A model generated the notes under the pieces. It had not been told where the DNA came from and did not search any database. It saw nothing but the letters and a program-made list of their open reading frames with translations. From positions 77,801,283-77,865,282 of the forward strand of contig CM040427.1 in NCBI GenBank assembly GCA_022702705.1: a stretch of 64,000 nt of DNA, written 5' to 3'. Source of the DNA: Papilionanthe hookeriana x Papilionanthe teres. Lineage: Eukaryota > Streptophyta > Magnoliopsida > Asparagales > Orchidaceae. Positions 53,428 through 63,505 of the stretch are shown here, in pieces. Numbering within the stretch: the stretch's first letter is position 1; the number at the start of each line of letters is the position of its first letter. A program made the position numbers and the translations under genes.

Positions 53428-55073
53428 TGTACCAAAAATATATTAGGTTTTTGCTATATAATTTAACTCATTTTTGGTGATATTGAACTTTAAAGGAATG
53501 TATTTTTCATGTTTTGCTGCAGGTATGATGATTTTAGGTGATTGGAGCAAAAGGAAGCGAAAAGGAACGAATTTGAAGCAAAAATGAGTAAAATGAAGAA
53601 AATTGGCTTCTGGCGCCGCTGGCACCTTATTTCAGAGAGTTCAAACAATTAATTGGCGCGCCCTATCCAGCGTCGCCGGTGCCCAATGTCGGTTCAAGTC
53701 AAATTCAACGTATTTGGATGACTTTTTGAAGGGTTGCTTGAGGAAACTCTTTTGGAATTCGTTTCTAACTTATTTTAGACTATTATTGACGCCACTTTTG
53801 GTGGTGTGTGTGAGAGATGAGAGGGAGAGAAGTCTTTGGTAGTGAAGAGAGTGTGTTAGGGTTTGTAGTAAGTGTGAGGAAAGTTTGTAGAAGTCTTGTA
53901 TTGTGAGGGATTCTTCTCTAAGGAGTGTAGGAGAATGAGTAGTGAGAGATTGCTTCTTCCTTACCATTCTAAAGAGAGAATTGAGTGTTGAAGAGAAGAG
54001 ATAAAAGGATTCAAAGGAACTATAAGAGATTTGCTTGGGGAAGAGAAATAGATAAGTTGTATTTACTTTTGTGGTCTGTATAACTTTGCTTTGATATATA
54101 AAATCCATGTTTTGTTGTATCTTTCTCATGAGTTCTGAGTAGATTTCTGTCTTTCTTTGTAATGAGATGTGGTGAAGTGTTGATGTAGATTTGATGTGCC
54201 ATAAAATGTTAAAGAAATTGTGATGGTTTTTCCTTTTGAACTTTATTTACTTTTCGATTTGGCCAATTGAATTGTTAAAATCTGTTGTGATGCATCCAAT
54301 CCGAAAGGACTGAGTGTTCTACAATAATAGTGGAGAATCTATTCAATATCTATGAATAAATTGCGTAGATCATGGGAATTGAGTGCAAATAAATAGAGAA
54401 ATATGGTTTAATGGGCGTCAAGTTGGAGGTTTTAGAGTGACAGACTGAAATCCCCAATTTGATTCTAAAGTTTGGTAACTAAAGCTAGGGTTAGCCTTCA
54501 GGTGAAGGGAAGTGAGAGTCAGTATCCTCCCAGCCTAACCACTGATTTGGTGACTAAGCCAAGGATTTTCTAATGTTCTTACATGACTTGGAAGAGGGGG
54601 TACTTTGATAAAGGTAAAGAATATGAATGCTCCTATTTGACACAATACAATTATATTATTAATCTATATTAATCACTCACCATAGAATCATTGCAAGTGG
54701 GAAGACACTTTTCCATATATAAACCTTTCAATTACAAAACTTAGTGTGTGTTAGTTAATCCTGCTTAGAAAATTTAGAAGTAACTTGTAGTAAATCTAGT
54801 TGTTGTTATCTTTGCATTAGCATATTAAATAGTACTTGAACTTGCGTTGTGAATTGAGTGTTGGATTTCAACATCTTTGCTATATTTTGAAGAGTTTCTG
54901 CCTTCCTCGTGGGATCGATAACCATGACTCCACTAGAGTCATGTATTACTTGAACGATACGTATACTTGTGTATACGAGTGACTGCCTAATTATTAAATT
55001 AATTTATTTGCAAAACGAAACTGAAACTATCTTTTGAATATTGAATTTTGAGGCAGCTTGCACATCTCGTTCA
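53428..55073 (+). repeat. 5' LTR of the Athila element
   Basis: 1646 bp, TGTACCAAAA .. CTCGTTCA. It aligns with the solo LTR at 2535-4107 in reverse orientation: GGTGATATTGAACTTTAAAG and AATGTATTTTTCATGTTTT near the start, CGATACGTATACTTGTG near the end. It contains TGGCGCCGCTGGC (53,611) and GGCGCGCCC (about 53,655). The pair of open frames around 53,770-54,202 is LTR sequence, not genes. Confidence 0.75.
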
Positions 55074-55079
55074 TGTTTT

Positions 55080-55097
55080 TGGCGCCGTTGCTGAGGA
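55080..55097 (+). promoter_or_regulatory. Primer-binding site (tRNA-Asp type)
   Basis: TGGCGCCGTTGCTGAGGA begins 6 bases after the LTR. Athila elements normally carry TGGCGCCGTTGCCGGGGA, complementary to the 3' end of tRNA-Asp. Two C/G positions have changed to T/A here, in keeping with old methylated-cytosine decay. Confidence 0.78.
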
Positions 55098-55203
55098 AGG
55101 TATAAACGGTAACTAATCAAAATTGTAGTAGTTGAAACCTTTACTTTGTAGTTTGCAATTGTGTGTGCTTGTTTACTTTTTTGTGTGTTTTGTGTGATTT
55201 TAA

Positions 55204-56760
55204 ATGCGTAGGATTGGATCTATAGGTTTAGCGCCTTACGATTCAGAGCTAGAGCGTGCTATTAAATAAATTCAAAAACAACAAAACAATATGAAAATCC
55301 TCACAAAATGGCGAACAACCAAGACAATCGAAGAAATGAAAATGAAAATTTACCAAGTCCTTTAAGAGATTACGCTAACCCAATAGCAGATGAAATTCAC
55401 TTAACCATTTAAAACCCTGATATTGCTGTTAATTCATTTGAGCTTAAACTTGCTATTATTCAAATGGTACAAATAATCAATTCAGAGGAACACCTAATGA
55501 AGATCCTAATTTGCATGTTGCTAGTTTTCTAGAACTGTGTGCTACTTTTAAATATGATGGAGTGTCGAATGATGCTGTTAGACTTAGACTTTTTTTCATT
55601 AAGGGATAAAGCCATGTCGTGGTTAAATTCGTTAGCACCTGGATCTATCAAAACTTGGGGAAAACTTTCACAAAAGTTTCTGTCAAAATATTCTCTCCAT
55701 AAAAAATTGCTTAGCTAAGAAATGATAGCACAACTTTTGGTCAGTTTGAAGGGGAATCAATATATGATGCTTGAGAAAGATTTAAAGATCTCCTTAGGAA
55801 ATGTCCACATCATGCTTTACCAGATTGGTTAATAATTCAAACAATTTATAATGGATTAGTGGGATCTTTGAGATCAATTATAGATGCTACTGCTGGTGGA
55901 TCATTAATGTCAAAACCTTTTGACGAAGCATATTTGTTAATAGAAGAAATGACTACTAAAAATTTTCAATGACCATCTGAACGGGTAAATCCTAAGAGAG
56001 TAGCTAGTATTCATGATTCTGATGTTGTAACTATCATAGTCTCTCAAATTGCTGCCCTTTCGAAGATAATAGATCAATACAGAATGAATTATTCTCAAAC
56101 ACCCCCAGTGTTAGAGGAAAATTCAGTAGCACAGATAATAGAATCTTAGACACCTTATGAGACCTTAAATGCTATAAATAATAGACCCAACAATCCTTAT
56201 TCGAACTATTATAATCCTGGTTGGAAGACTCACTTGAATTTCAACTGGTACAATAACAATAATGCTACTGTTAACCCGCAATGGGGAAACAATCCTATTA
56301 ACCCAGTTGGAAATTTGAAAAACCAAGAAAATACCAATTATAGACCTTCTTATCCTCCTAGCTTTAATAGTAACCCACAATTTAACGAAAAGAAATTGTC
56401 TACTGAACAATTAATGTTGGATATGGGTAATCAATTACAAGCTCAAGGTGTTGCGATTAAGAACATTGAGAATCATTTAGGACATATTTTCACTGCGCTT
56501 AAGAATAGACCTTCTGGAGCCCTTCCTAGCAATGTTGAGATCAATCCAAAAGATCAAAACAAAGAAAAAAATTATGGCTATTCAATTAAGGAGTGGAAAT
56601 GAATTAGAAATAAGAGCGCAAAAAGAAGTTGAAGTTAAGAAAGAGAATGTGGATATTGAAAAATGTTCTAATAAGATATATCCAGACTTAGAATATCCAT
56701 TTGAACCAATGAAGATTACTGTTGAAAACCACCTCCTCCATTTCCTCAAAGATTGAAAAA
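55204..56760 (+). pseudogene. Athila gag remnant
   Basis: It starts MRRIGSIGLAPYDSELERAI, the family's usual opening, and after a frameshift continues NPIADEIHLTI, GTPNEDPNLHVASFLELCAT and FKYDGVSNDAVRLRLF. Then come FGQFEGESIYDA (an E..L..A.ERF step), FKDLLRKCPHHALPDWLIIQ, TIYNGLVGSLRSIIDATAGG and FDEAYLLIEEM. A low-complexity Asn/Pro-rich part (56,180-56,390) precedes the coiled LSTEQLMLDMGNQLQAQGVA segment. Stops and frameshifts are frequent. It would form the particle core in an active element. Confidence 0.85.
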
Positions 56761-56909
56761 ACAAAATAAGGATAACAGATTTACAAAATTTTTAGAAATA
56801 CTTAAGAAATTAACGTAAATATTCCCTTTGTTGAAGCATTAGAGCAGATGACTGATTATGCGAAGTTTATGAAGGATATTCTTAAAAGGAAAAGAAAGTT
56901 CATAGATCA

Positions 56910-57385
56910 CGAGACTGTTGAACTGCGGAGAGTGTAGAGCAATTATTCAGAAGAAACTTCTCGAAAAACTTAAAAACCCTGGTAGTTTCACTATCCCGTG
57001 TGCTATATGTGAGAATTTTTTTGGAAGAGCTTTATGTGATATAGGAGCTAGTATTAATCTTATGCTTTTATCAACTTTCAAAAGATTGGGAATAAGAGAA
57101 ATTACCTACATCTGTGACACTTTAGTTGGCTGATCGTACCATTACTTATCCTAAAAGAGTGGTGGAAGATGTTTTAGTAAAAGTGGATAAATTTATCTTT
57201 CCTGTAGATTTTATTGTATTAGATATGGTGGAAGATAAATAAATTTTAATTATTTTGGGAAGACCATTCCTTGCAACTGGGAGAGCTATGATTGATGTTC
57301 AAAAAGGAGAATTAACTATGAAGGTTAATGATCAAGAGGTGACCTTTAATATTATGAAATCTATGAAATTTCCCTCAATATAAAA
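56910..57385 (+). pseudogene. Athila protease remnant
   Basis: The frame 56,918-57,133 reads GSFTIPCAICENFFGRALCD and IGASINLMLLSTFKRLGI; ALCDIGASIN is the lineage's version of the aspartic protease D-x-G active site. It continues, with a frame change, as ADRTITYPKRVVEDVLVKVD, KFIFPVDFIVLDM and ILGRPFLATGRAMIDVQKGE, the flap and C-terminal dimer region. One Glu-to-stop-type change lies between DK and ILIILGRP. Confidence 0.85.
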
Positions 57386-57404
57386 AGATGATGAATGCTT
57401 TCAA

Positions 57405-57722
57405 ATGGAAATCTGTGATTATTTTAGAGATGATCATTTTAAAGAAGTGTTAAAAGAGACAATAAAATATGAAAATGTGGAGTGTGAGGATGAAAGTGAA
57501 ATAGAAAAAGATTTTGATGATATGGAGAATGAAAAGTTAGACTATGTTCAGGAAATATTTAAAATGTTGGATACTATGGAAAGTGGTGATAAAAATTTAA
57601 TTCCATTTATCATAAAACCTACAAAACTTGAGATGAAAATTCTTCCTAATCATTTAAAGTATATGTTTTTAGGAGAATCATCTACCTTACTAGTCATTGT
57701 ATTTTCGGATTTGAATGAATAA
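57405..57722 (+). pseudogene. Athila protease-RT linker
   Basis: 105 open residues, acidic (ECEDESEIEKDFDDMENEKL), ending LEMKILPNHLKYMFLGESST. 'LP.HL.Y.FL' is the conserved lead-in to the Athila RT. This open stretch is part of the former pol frame and not a separate gene. Confidence 0.78.
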
Positions 57723-58480
57723 CAAGAACATAAATTATTGGAGACTTTAAAAAGATATAAAAAGGCTTTTGGTTGTACCTTAGCAGATATTAAATGAATC
57801 AGTCCTTCGATCTGTATGCACAGAATTTTGTTGAATGAATAACATAAACCTAAAGCTGATTCGCAAAGGAGATTGAATCCAATGATGAAAGAAGTAGTTA
57901 AGAAGGAAATTTTAAAATGGCTTGATGCTTGAATTATTTACGCAATTTCAGATAGTGCTTGGGTAAGTCCAATTCATTGTGTTCCTAAGAAGAGAGGAGT
58001 GACTGTTGATGTGAATTAACAGAATAAAATTATACGAACCAGACCAATTAATGGTAGGCGAATTTGTATTGACTATAGAAAATTAAATGCCGCAACTAGG
58101 AAAGATCACTTTCCTCTTCCTTTTTCTAGATCAAATGTTGGATAGACTTTCCGGACACCATTACTATTGCTTCTTGGATGGATATAAAGGTTATCATCAA
58201 ATACCTATTGCTCTTAGGATCAAGAGAAGACTACATTTACTAGCCCTTATGGAACATTTGCTTTTGGAAGAATGCCCTTTGGATTATGTAATACACCTGC
58301 AATGTTTCAAAGATGCATGATGTAAATTTTTAGTAATTTGATTGATAATGGAATATAAGTATTCATGGATGATTTTTTATATTTGAAACTTCATTTGATA
58401 TATGTCTGAATAATTTAGAAAAAGTTTTGGAGCTTTGCGAGAAAATAAATTTAGTTCTGAATTGAGAAAATTGTCAATTT
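57723..58480 (+). pseudogene. Athila reverse transcriptase remnant
   Basis: It reads RRLNPMMKEVVKKEILKWLD, then SDSAWVSPIHCVPKKRGVTV, then RPINGRRICIDYRKLNAATR, KDHFPLP and LDQMLDRLSGHHYYCFLDGY. The active-site box is VFMDDF at about 58,362-58,376 (the Y/F-M-D-D of gypsy RTs). Stops appear at positions normally occupied by Trp or Gln, and there are frameshifts between LNAATR and MDD. It would synthesise cDNA from element RNA in a living copy. Confidence 0.86.
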
Positions 58481-59220
58481 ATGGTTGCAGGAGGAATTGT
58501 GCTTGGGCATAAAATTTCTAAACTTGGTATGGAGGTAGACCCTGCAAAAATTCAGATTATTGAGAAATTACCACCTCCTACTACTGTGAGAGGGGTAAGA
58601 AGTTTCTTAGGACATGCTAGATTTTACAGGCGTTATATTAAAGATTTTTCAAAAATTACTAAACCTTTGTGCCAACTTTTAGAAAAAGATAAGAGATTTG
58701 ATTTTAATTAAGAATTTTTGAATGCCTTTGAACTATTAAAATAAAAATTAATCACTGCCCCTATAATTGTTTCACCTGATTGGGAGAGACCATTTGAACT
58801 TATGTGTGATGCCAATGATTATGCGATTGGAGTTGCTTTAGGAAAAATGTATGATAAAATGTTCAAAGTTATTTAGTATGCTAGTAAAATTCTTAATGAA
58901 GCTCAGATTAATTATACCACTACTGAAATAGAATTATTAACTATAGTGTATGCTTTTGAAAAGTTTAGACCGTATCTGATTGGAACTAAATGCATAGTGC
59001 GTACTGACCATTCAACTATCAAATATTAAATGTAAAAGAAGGATGCCAAACCAAGACTGATCAGATGGATACTTCTAATGCAAGAATTTGACTTTTTGAT
59101 AATTGATAGAAAATGATCTGATAACCAAATTGTTGACCATCTGTCTAGACGAGAGTATTATAAATTATCTGAATTTGAGAAGAAAGTTAAAAAAACTTTC
59201 CCTGATGAGCAACTCTATAC
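58481..59220 (+). pseudogene. Athila RT thumb and RNase H remnant
   Basis: It starts IVLGHKISKLGMEVDPAKIQ and VRGVRSFLGHARFYRRYIKD (RT thumb/connection), then LMCDANDYAIGVALGK (RNase H first Asp), NYTTTEIELLTIVYAFEKFR (catalytic Glu), IVRTDHSTIKY (third Asp) and IVDHLSRREYYK. The order and wording are typical of the lineage. In-frame stops interrupt it at several former Gln codons. Confidence 0.85.
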
Positions 59221-59224
59221 TATT

Positions 59225-60470
59225 ATGGAAAGGAATTTGCATTTGTATGCTGATATTGTGAATTATATTGTAAGTGATATTGTACCACCTGATTTAACAA
59301 GACAACAACAAAAAAATTTAGATCTAAGGCTAAATTTTATTTTTTGGATGAGCCCTACCTATATAGATAATGTAAGGATCTTATTATTAGAAGATGCGTG
59401 TCATATGAAGAAACTGATCCAATTATTCAGAGATTTAATGATTCTGAATTTAAAGGATATTTTGGTATTAATAAAACTGTTTATAAGATTTTGCAATCTG
59501 AATTTTATTGGCCTACCCTTTTTAGGGATGTATACAAATATATAAAAACATGTGATCAATGTCAGAGAGTAGGAAATATTTCTAGTAGAAATGAAATGCC
59601 TCTAAATTTTACATTAGAAGTTGAAATCTTTGATGTATGAGGATTGGATTTTATGGGACCATTTACTCTTTCATTTGGAAATATATATATATATTGGTTG
59701 CTGTTGATTATGTCTCAAAATGGTTTGAAGCAATTGCTTTACCCAGATGTGATACTCGGAGTGTTTCAAAATTTTTAATGAAAAGTATTTTTACAAGATA
59801 TGGAATGCCTAAAGTAATCATAACTGATGGTGGATCTCATTTTAGGAATAATCAGACTCAGAGATTGGTTGAAAAATATAATATTATTCATAGAATCATC
59901 CCCAGACTAGTGGTTTAGCAGAGGTGTCTAATCTTAAAATAAAAAAAAAATTAGAGAAAACTGTGGATCTTCACAAATTAGATTGGTCTGTGAGATTAGA
60001 TACTGCATTATGGGCATACATGACTGCTTTTAAGACCCCTATCGGAATGTCTCCTTATAGACTAGTATTTGGAAAGACTTGTCACTTACCTGTTGAATTG
60101 GAGCATAAAATATATTGGGCGATAAAAGAGCTGAATTTTAATTTGAAGAATGCAGGTGAGAAGAGATTTGTGCAATTGAATGAATTGGAAGAAATCAGAA
60201 ATGAATCTTATCATAATGATAGGATTTATAAGGAGAAAATGAAATTATGACATGATCGGAAGATATTAAGAAAGAATTTTGAACCTGGATATAAAGTTTT
60301 GTTATAAAATACTAGATTGAAATGATTTCTTGGAAAACTTAAGTCTAAATGGATATGATCTCTTATTGTTATAAAAGTGAATTCTTTTGGAGCTGTTAAT
60401 ATTGAGGATCCTAAAACTGGAAATATATTCAAAGTTAATGGGAACAGATTAAAATCATATTTTGAAGGGT
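59225..60470 (+). pseudogene. Athila integrase remnant
   Basis: The zinc-binding region runs from EETDPIIQRFNDSEFKGYFG to YIKTCDQCQR (HHCC type, first His replaced). The catalytic core has GLDFMGPF (first Asp, preceded by TGA where Trp is expected, 59,638-59,640), IITDGGSHFRN (second Asp) and GLAEVSNLKIKKKLEKT (catalytic Glu). It is followed by WAYMTAFKTPIGMSPYRLVF, GKTCHLPVELEHK, and a C-terminal KVNSFGAVNIEDPKTGN then FKVNGNRLKSYFEGF stop. At least three frame changes are present. Confidence 0.86.
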
Positions 60471-61046
60471 TTTGACCAGATTTTAAAGTGGTTTTAATGT
60501 TAAGTCATCCTGAATAACTGAATGGTTTATCGGGCTGACGACGTTAAACCAAGCCCTTTATGAGAGACAACCCATATTTATTTTTGTTATGTTTGTGTGC
60601 TTGTTTTTAGTAGTTGTGCTTGTAGAGAGTCATATTGGAGTCCTACTTTCTCTTAAATATCATGAAAGATTGGAATATATTGGATCATATTGAATAACTA
60701 GAATATTTTGGACCAAAATGAAGTTGGTGCAAATTTGAACACTGGCGCCGTCAGTGCCAAAATGGGCGACGCCGGTGCCTTATTCCAGAGAGAATACACC
60801 ATTTTTTAGGATTTGGGCGCCGTCGGCGCCCTATCCGGCGGCGGCGGTGGCCAAGGCCTTATGACAGTTTTTGGAGTTTCAAAATGCGATTGTTGGCGGT
60901 TTTAGGCTGGATTTTTTTCCTTTTAACTCCCCAAACTCCATTTTTAACTCCGAAACTCTAGAAAAATGAAAAATTTCTTTCCCAATTTGCATTCAATGGA
61001 TTCCAACTCCGTAGAAACCCCATGATTTAGAGTTTTCAATCTATGA
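60471..61046 (+). other. Post-pol linker with GGCGCC-rich segment
   Basis: It contains the Athila-conserved post-pol sequence (CGGGCTGACGACGTTAAACC, then GAGAGACAACCCATATTTA at about 60,530-60,580). A roughly 130-bp segment (60,740-60,865) follows with TGGCGCCGTCAGTGCC, GACGCCGGTGCC, GGGCGCCGTCGGCGCCC and CGGCGGCGGCGGTGG. The segment repeats wording found in the LTR (53,604-53,690) and at 62,545-62,635. No coding sequence. Confidence 0.65.
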
Positions 61047-61433
61047 ATGTTCATCAGTTTCGAGGCGCAACGTTTATTTAACAAGGTGATGATGAAGAAG
61101 ATGATTATCAAGGAAAGAGGTTTTGTAAATCGAGGTTTGGATAATCCTACTATAAGGGTTGAAGAGATAATTGTGCAAAGACGTTGGGAAGTGTTATGCT
61201 ACACTACCGCCGTCGTTGTCGTTCCTGTTGTGAAAGAATTCTATGCAAACTTTCATGGGTTCAATCAAGGATTCATCTATGTGCGAGGTAGGTTTGTACC
61301 ATTCTCTCCTTTGAAGATAAATGACTTGTTTATGATTGAGAATGTGCTTATCAATCATTATTCAAATTTCGATGCGACGAGAGACATTATGAATGAAGTT
61401 TATCGCTTTTTGACGGACGAAGGAGAATATTAG
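61047..61433 (+). CDS. Athila extra ORF, first copy ('putative plant transposon protein' domain)
   Basis: 128 residues. The sequence GLDNPTIRVEEIIVQRRWEV, then VVPVVKEFYANFHGFNQGFI, then YVRGRFVPFSPLKINDLFMI follows the 'R.W......P.....V.EFYAN......VRG..V.F....IN' pattern of the plant transposon protein domain (PF20167-like). This domain is often found in the region after pol in Athila elements. The open frame is intact but has no clear start upstream, and it ends in a TAG. Its function is unknown. It may be an exon-like piece continued by the frame at 61,733-62,164. Confidence 0.55.
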   Translation: MFISFEAQRLFNKVMMKKMIIKERGFVNRGLDNPTIRVEEIIVQRRWEVLCYTTAVVVVPVVKEFYANFHGFNQGFIYVRGRFVPFSPLKINDLFMIENVLINHYSNFDATRDIMNEVYRFLTDEGEY

Positions 61434-61732
61434 GATATTAGAGACAACATATATGTAAGTTTTTTTCTGCATCTTTAAATCTTATGTCAAAGTAATGGCA
61501 TTACTTCATTTCTCCAAAGTTGATTCCAACTTTAAAAATTAGTATAGTGACGAAGGAGAGTGTTATTTTAAATTACTGTATTTAAACTAGAAGGCCGATT
61601 GATATTGGTACAATCATCGTGAAATCTGTATTGGGATTGATTGTTCACAGATCTAAATATGGGCTTGGGCATTCTTCCACCATATTTCTTCTTTGCAGCC
61701 AGTCACAAGTACCATATGAGAGTTAAGCAAAA

Positions 61733-62164
61733 ATGCTTCTTCCCTGGAGGCCTATTGATACAAGAAATCTTTATGACTATCAGGTAATAGGAGATGAGAG
61801 TGATATGAGCCTCATTGCCGATCAATCATCTCAGAGTTCACAACCTATTCAGCCTTACTTTCCTGAAAGTTTCAAAGTGATTCTGACAAAGATCAAGAAG
61901 TTGGAGAAAGAGGTACTAAATCTTATGAATGTTATTAATAATATCTCTGATTTATTTGATCACTTAGATTGGAGGATGAAAGAACAATTTGATCATACTG
62001 GAAAAATTAAAGTGAATTTGATAAATCTGTGGAAGAGGAATGCTATGATTGCTAAGGATTCATCTGATGAATTCCCATATCGTCCCTTGTACAATCTGTT
62101 TGTGTATCGTCAATCTCTGGGAGATATCAGAGGAGATGATAGTTCAGAGACTGATGAGGTGTAG
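61733..62164 (+). CDS. Athila extra ORF, C-terminal part
   Basis: 143 residues, starting within MLLPWRPIDTRNLYDYQVIG. It contains a predicted coiled coil (ILTKIKKLEKEVLNLMNVIN) and an acidic end, GDDSSETDEV. It lies 300 bp after the first extra ORF. The gap has decayed coding sequence (stops around 61,440-61,730). Together they probably represent one former ORF encoding an unknown accessory protein. Confidence 0.45.
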   Translation: MLLPWRPIDTRNLYDYQVIGDESDMSLIADQSSQSSQPIQPYFPESFKVILTKIKKLEKEVLNLMNVINNISDLFDHLDWRMKEQFDHTGKIKVNLINLWKRNAMIAKDSSDEFPYRPLYNLFVYRQSLGDIRGDDSSETDEV

Positions 62165-63005
62165 TGACTCTGCTTAGTATTTATTATTTGGTATTTCTAT
62201 GCTTTGGTGTGTTTAGTGTTGACTTGCTTTACTTTGTAGTATGTTTTTGAACTTGTTATGCTTGAATTCTGTGTTGGTGCTTAGTTTTCAGTGTTAGAGT
62301 ATCGTAGTGTGTTTGTAACGCTGACTATCTGTGGCTGGATGAACTTATTTGGTGAATGCTTAAGTGTGTAAGTTTGTAGCATGGATTTTATATATTAAAG
62401 TGATGTTTTGTGTTGTTTGTGTAAGTTTGATGTTAGTTAGTTGCTTACTTGATGAAATAGATGCTTAAAGAGGCTATTGATGCGATAGCAGAACGTTGAA
62501 ACGATCAAAAATTACGAAAAATTTTCAGACCCAAAAATTGTACTGGAGCTGTCGGTGCCCAAATACAGAGAGTTGGGCCTTTTTAATTTAAATAGAGTGC
62601 CGCCGGCGCCCAAACCAGCGCCGCCGGCTGCCAAGTACAGAAAAGGGCTAAACCCCTCTAAAATCGTGATTTTTGCCCTGAGACCCGTAAATCTAGTCAT
62701 TTCCTTCGTCTTCTTCCTCCAGCTTTCACAAAAATTAGATCTAGGGCTTTCTAGATCAAGGATTTAGAGCATTTTCAAACCTTTTTGAGAGTGGATCTAG
62801 ACTTCTCTTGGCAAGAGATTAACTTTAAACTAATTATTTTATATTTTCACCATGAGAATTTCTCACATTGTTTGGAACCAAAATTGGAAATTTTTGAAGA
62901 TAATTTGGGATTTTCCATGATGATTTAAGCTCTTATTTACTTAGATTTGCTTTAGGAGTTTCCCACATTGTGATTTTGGAATTTATCAGATTTTATTGCA
63001 AATTT
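62165..63005 (+). other. Linker and repeated GGCGCC segment before the second ORF copy
   Basis: AT-rich and non-coding to about 62,500. Then comes a GC-rich stretch (62,545-62,635) with GTGCCGCCGGCGCCC and CAGCGCCGCCGGCTGCC, resembling the segment at 60,740-60,865. An AT-rich leader leads to the second extra ORF. The small frames at 62,512-62,767 on both strands are not genes. Confidence 0.6.
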
Positions 63006-63017
63006 TTAGAATTCCAT

Positions 63018-63505
63018 ATGGCTCTTATAACAAACAAAGGCAAGAGGAAGTTAGATTTTAATGAAGATAAATTTGTTAATGTGAAAGTACAGTTTCGTTT
63101 CAATATTGTCCTGCATAATAAAAAGTGTATACAAGATCGGGCTTTTGAATGTCCGGGCGGATCTATTGAGCAGTTGATTTCTGATAGAAATTGGGAAAGA
63201 TTTTGTTATTTGACTGTTATTGCTATTATGGGCACTATGCGAGAATTTTATGCAAATCTGCCATGGTCCGAAACGGAATATGGGCTAGTTCGAGGAAAAA
63301 TGGAGAATTTACCCCTCAACATATTAATGATTTTTATCAGTTACAGGGGGTGAGGTTTTGTGAATATAAGAATTTTGATATGCAGGAGGTGTATATGAAA
63401 GAAGTGATTGCTTTTCTGACTGGCGGAAGAGGAGAGTGGAAAGCAAAACAAAAACATATGATTAGTTTCTCTGCTTCTAAGTTAAATGTAGCTTCTAAAG
63501 CATGA
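63018..63505 (+). pseudogene. Athila extra ORF, second copy, frameshifted and cut by an LTR
   Basis: From ATG 63,018 the frame reads MALITNKGKRKLDFNEDKFV, then GSIEQLISDRNWERFCYLTV, then GTMREFYANLPWSETEYGLV and RGKM. It then shifts frame near 63,300 and continues in the frame 63,191-63,505 as EFTPQHINDFYQLQGV and MKEVIAFLTGGRGEWKAK. It shows the same W..  FYAN .. VRG .. IN pattern as the copy at 61,047, so the two are relatives. The final stop codon, TGA at 63,503-63,505, is the first three bases of the inserted LTR. Confidence 0.6.

Larger units (their letters stand above)
53428..63502 (+). mobile_element. Athila-lineage Ty3/gypsy element, 3' truncated
   Basis: Plus strand. It comprises a 5' LTR (53,428-55,073), a primer-binding site complementary to tRNA-Asp (55,080), gag, protease, RT, RNase H and integrase in order, then the conserved post-pol segment CGGGCTGACGACGTTAAAC, then an extra ORF region. 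Domain wording throughout is Athila-specific. Stops at former Trp, Gln and Arg codons, plus frameshifts, make it inactive. Its own 3' LTR is not in the window: at 63,503 an oppositely oriented Athila-type LTR cuts the last ORF. Confidence 0.88.
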
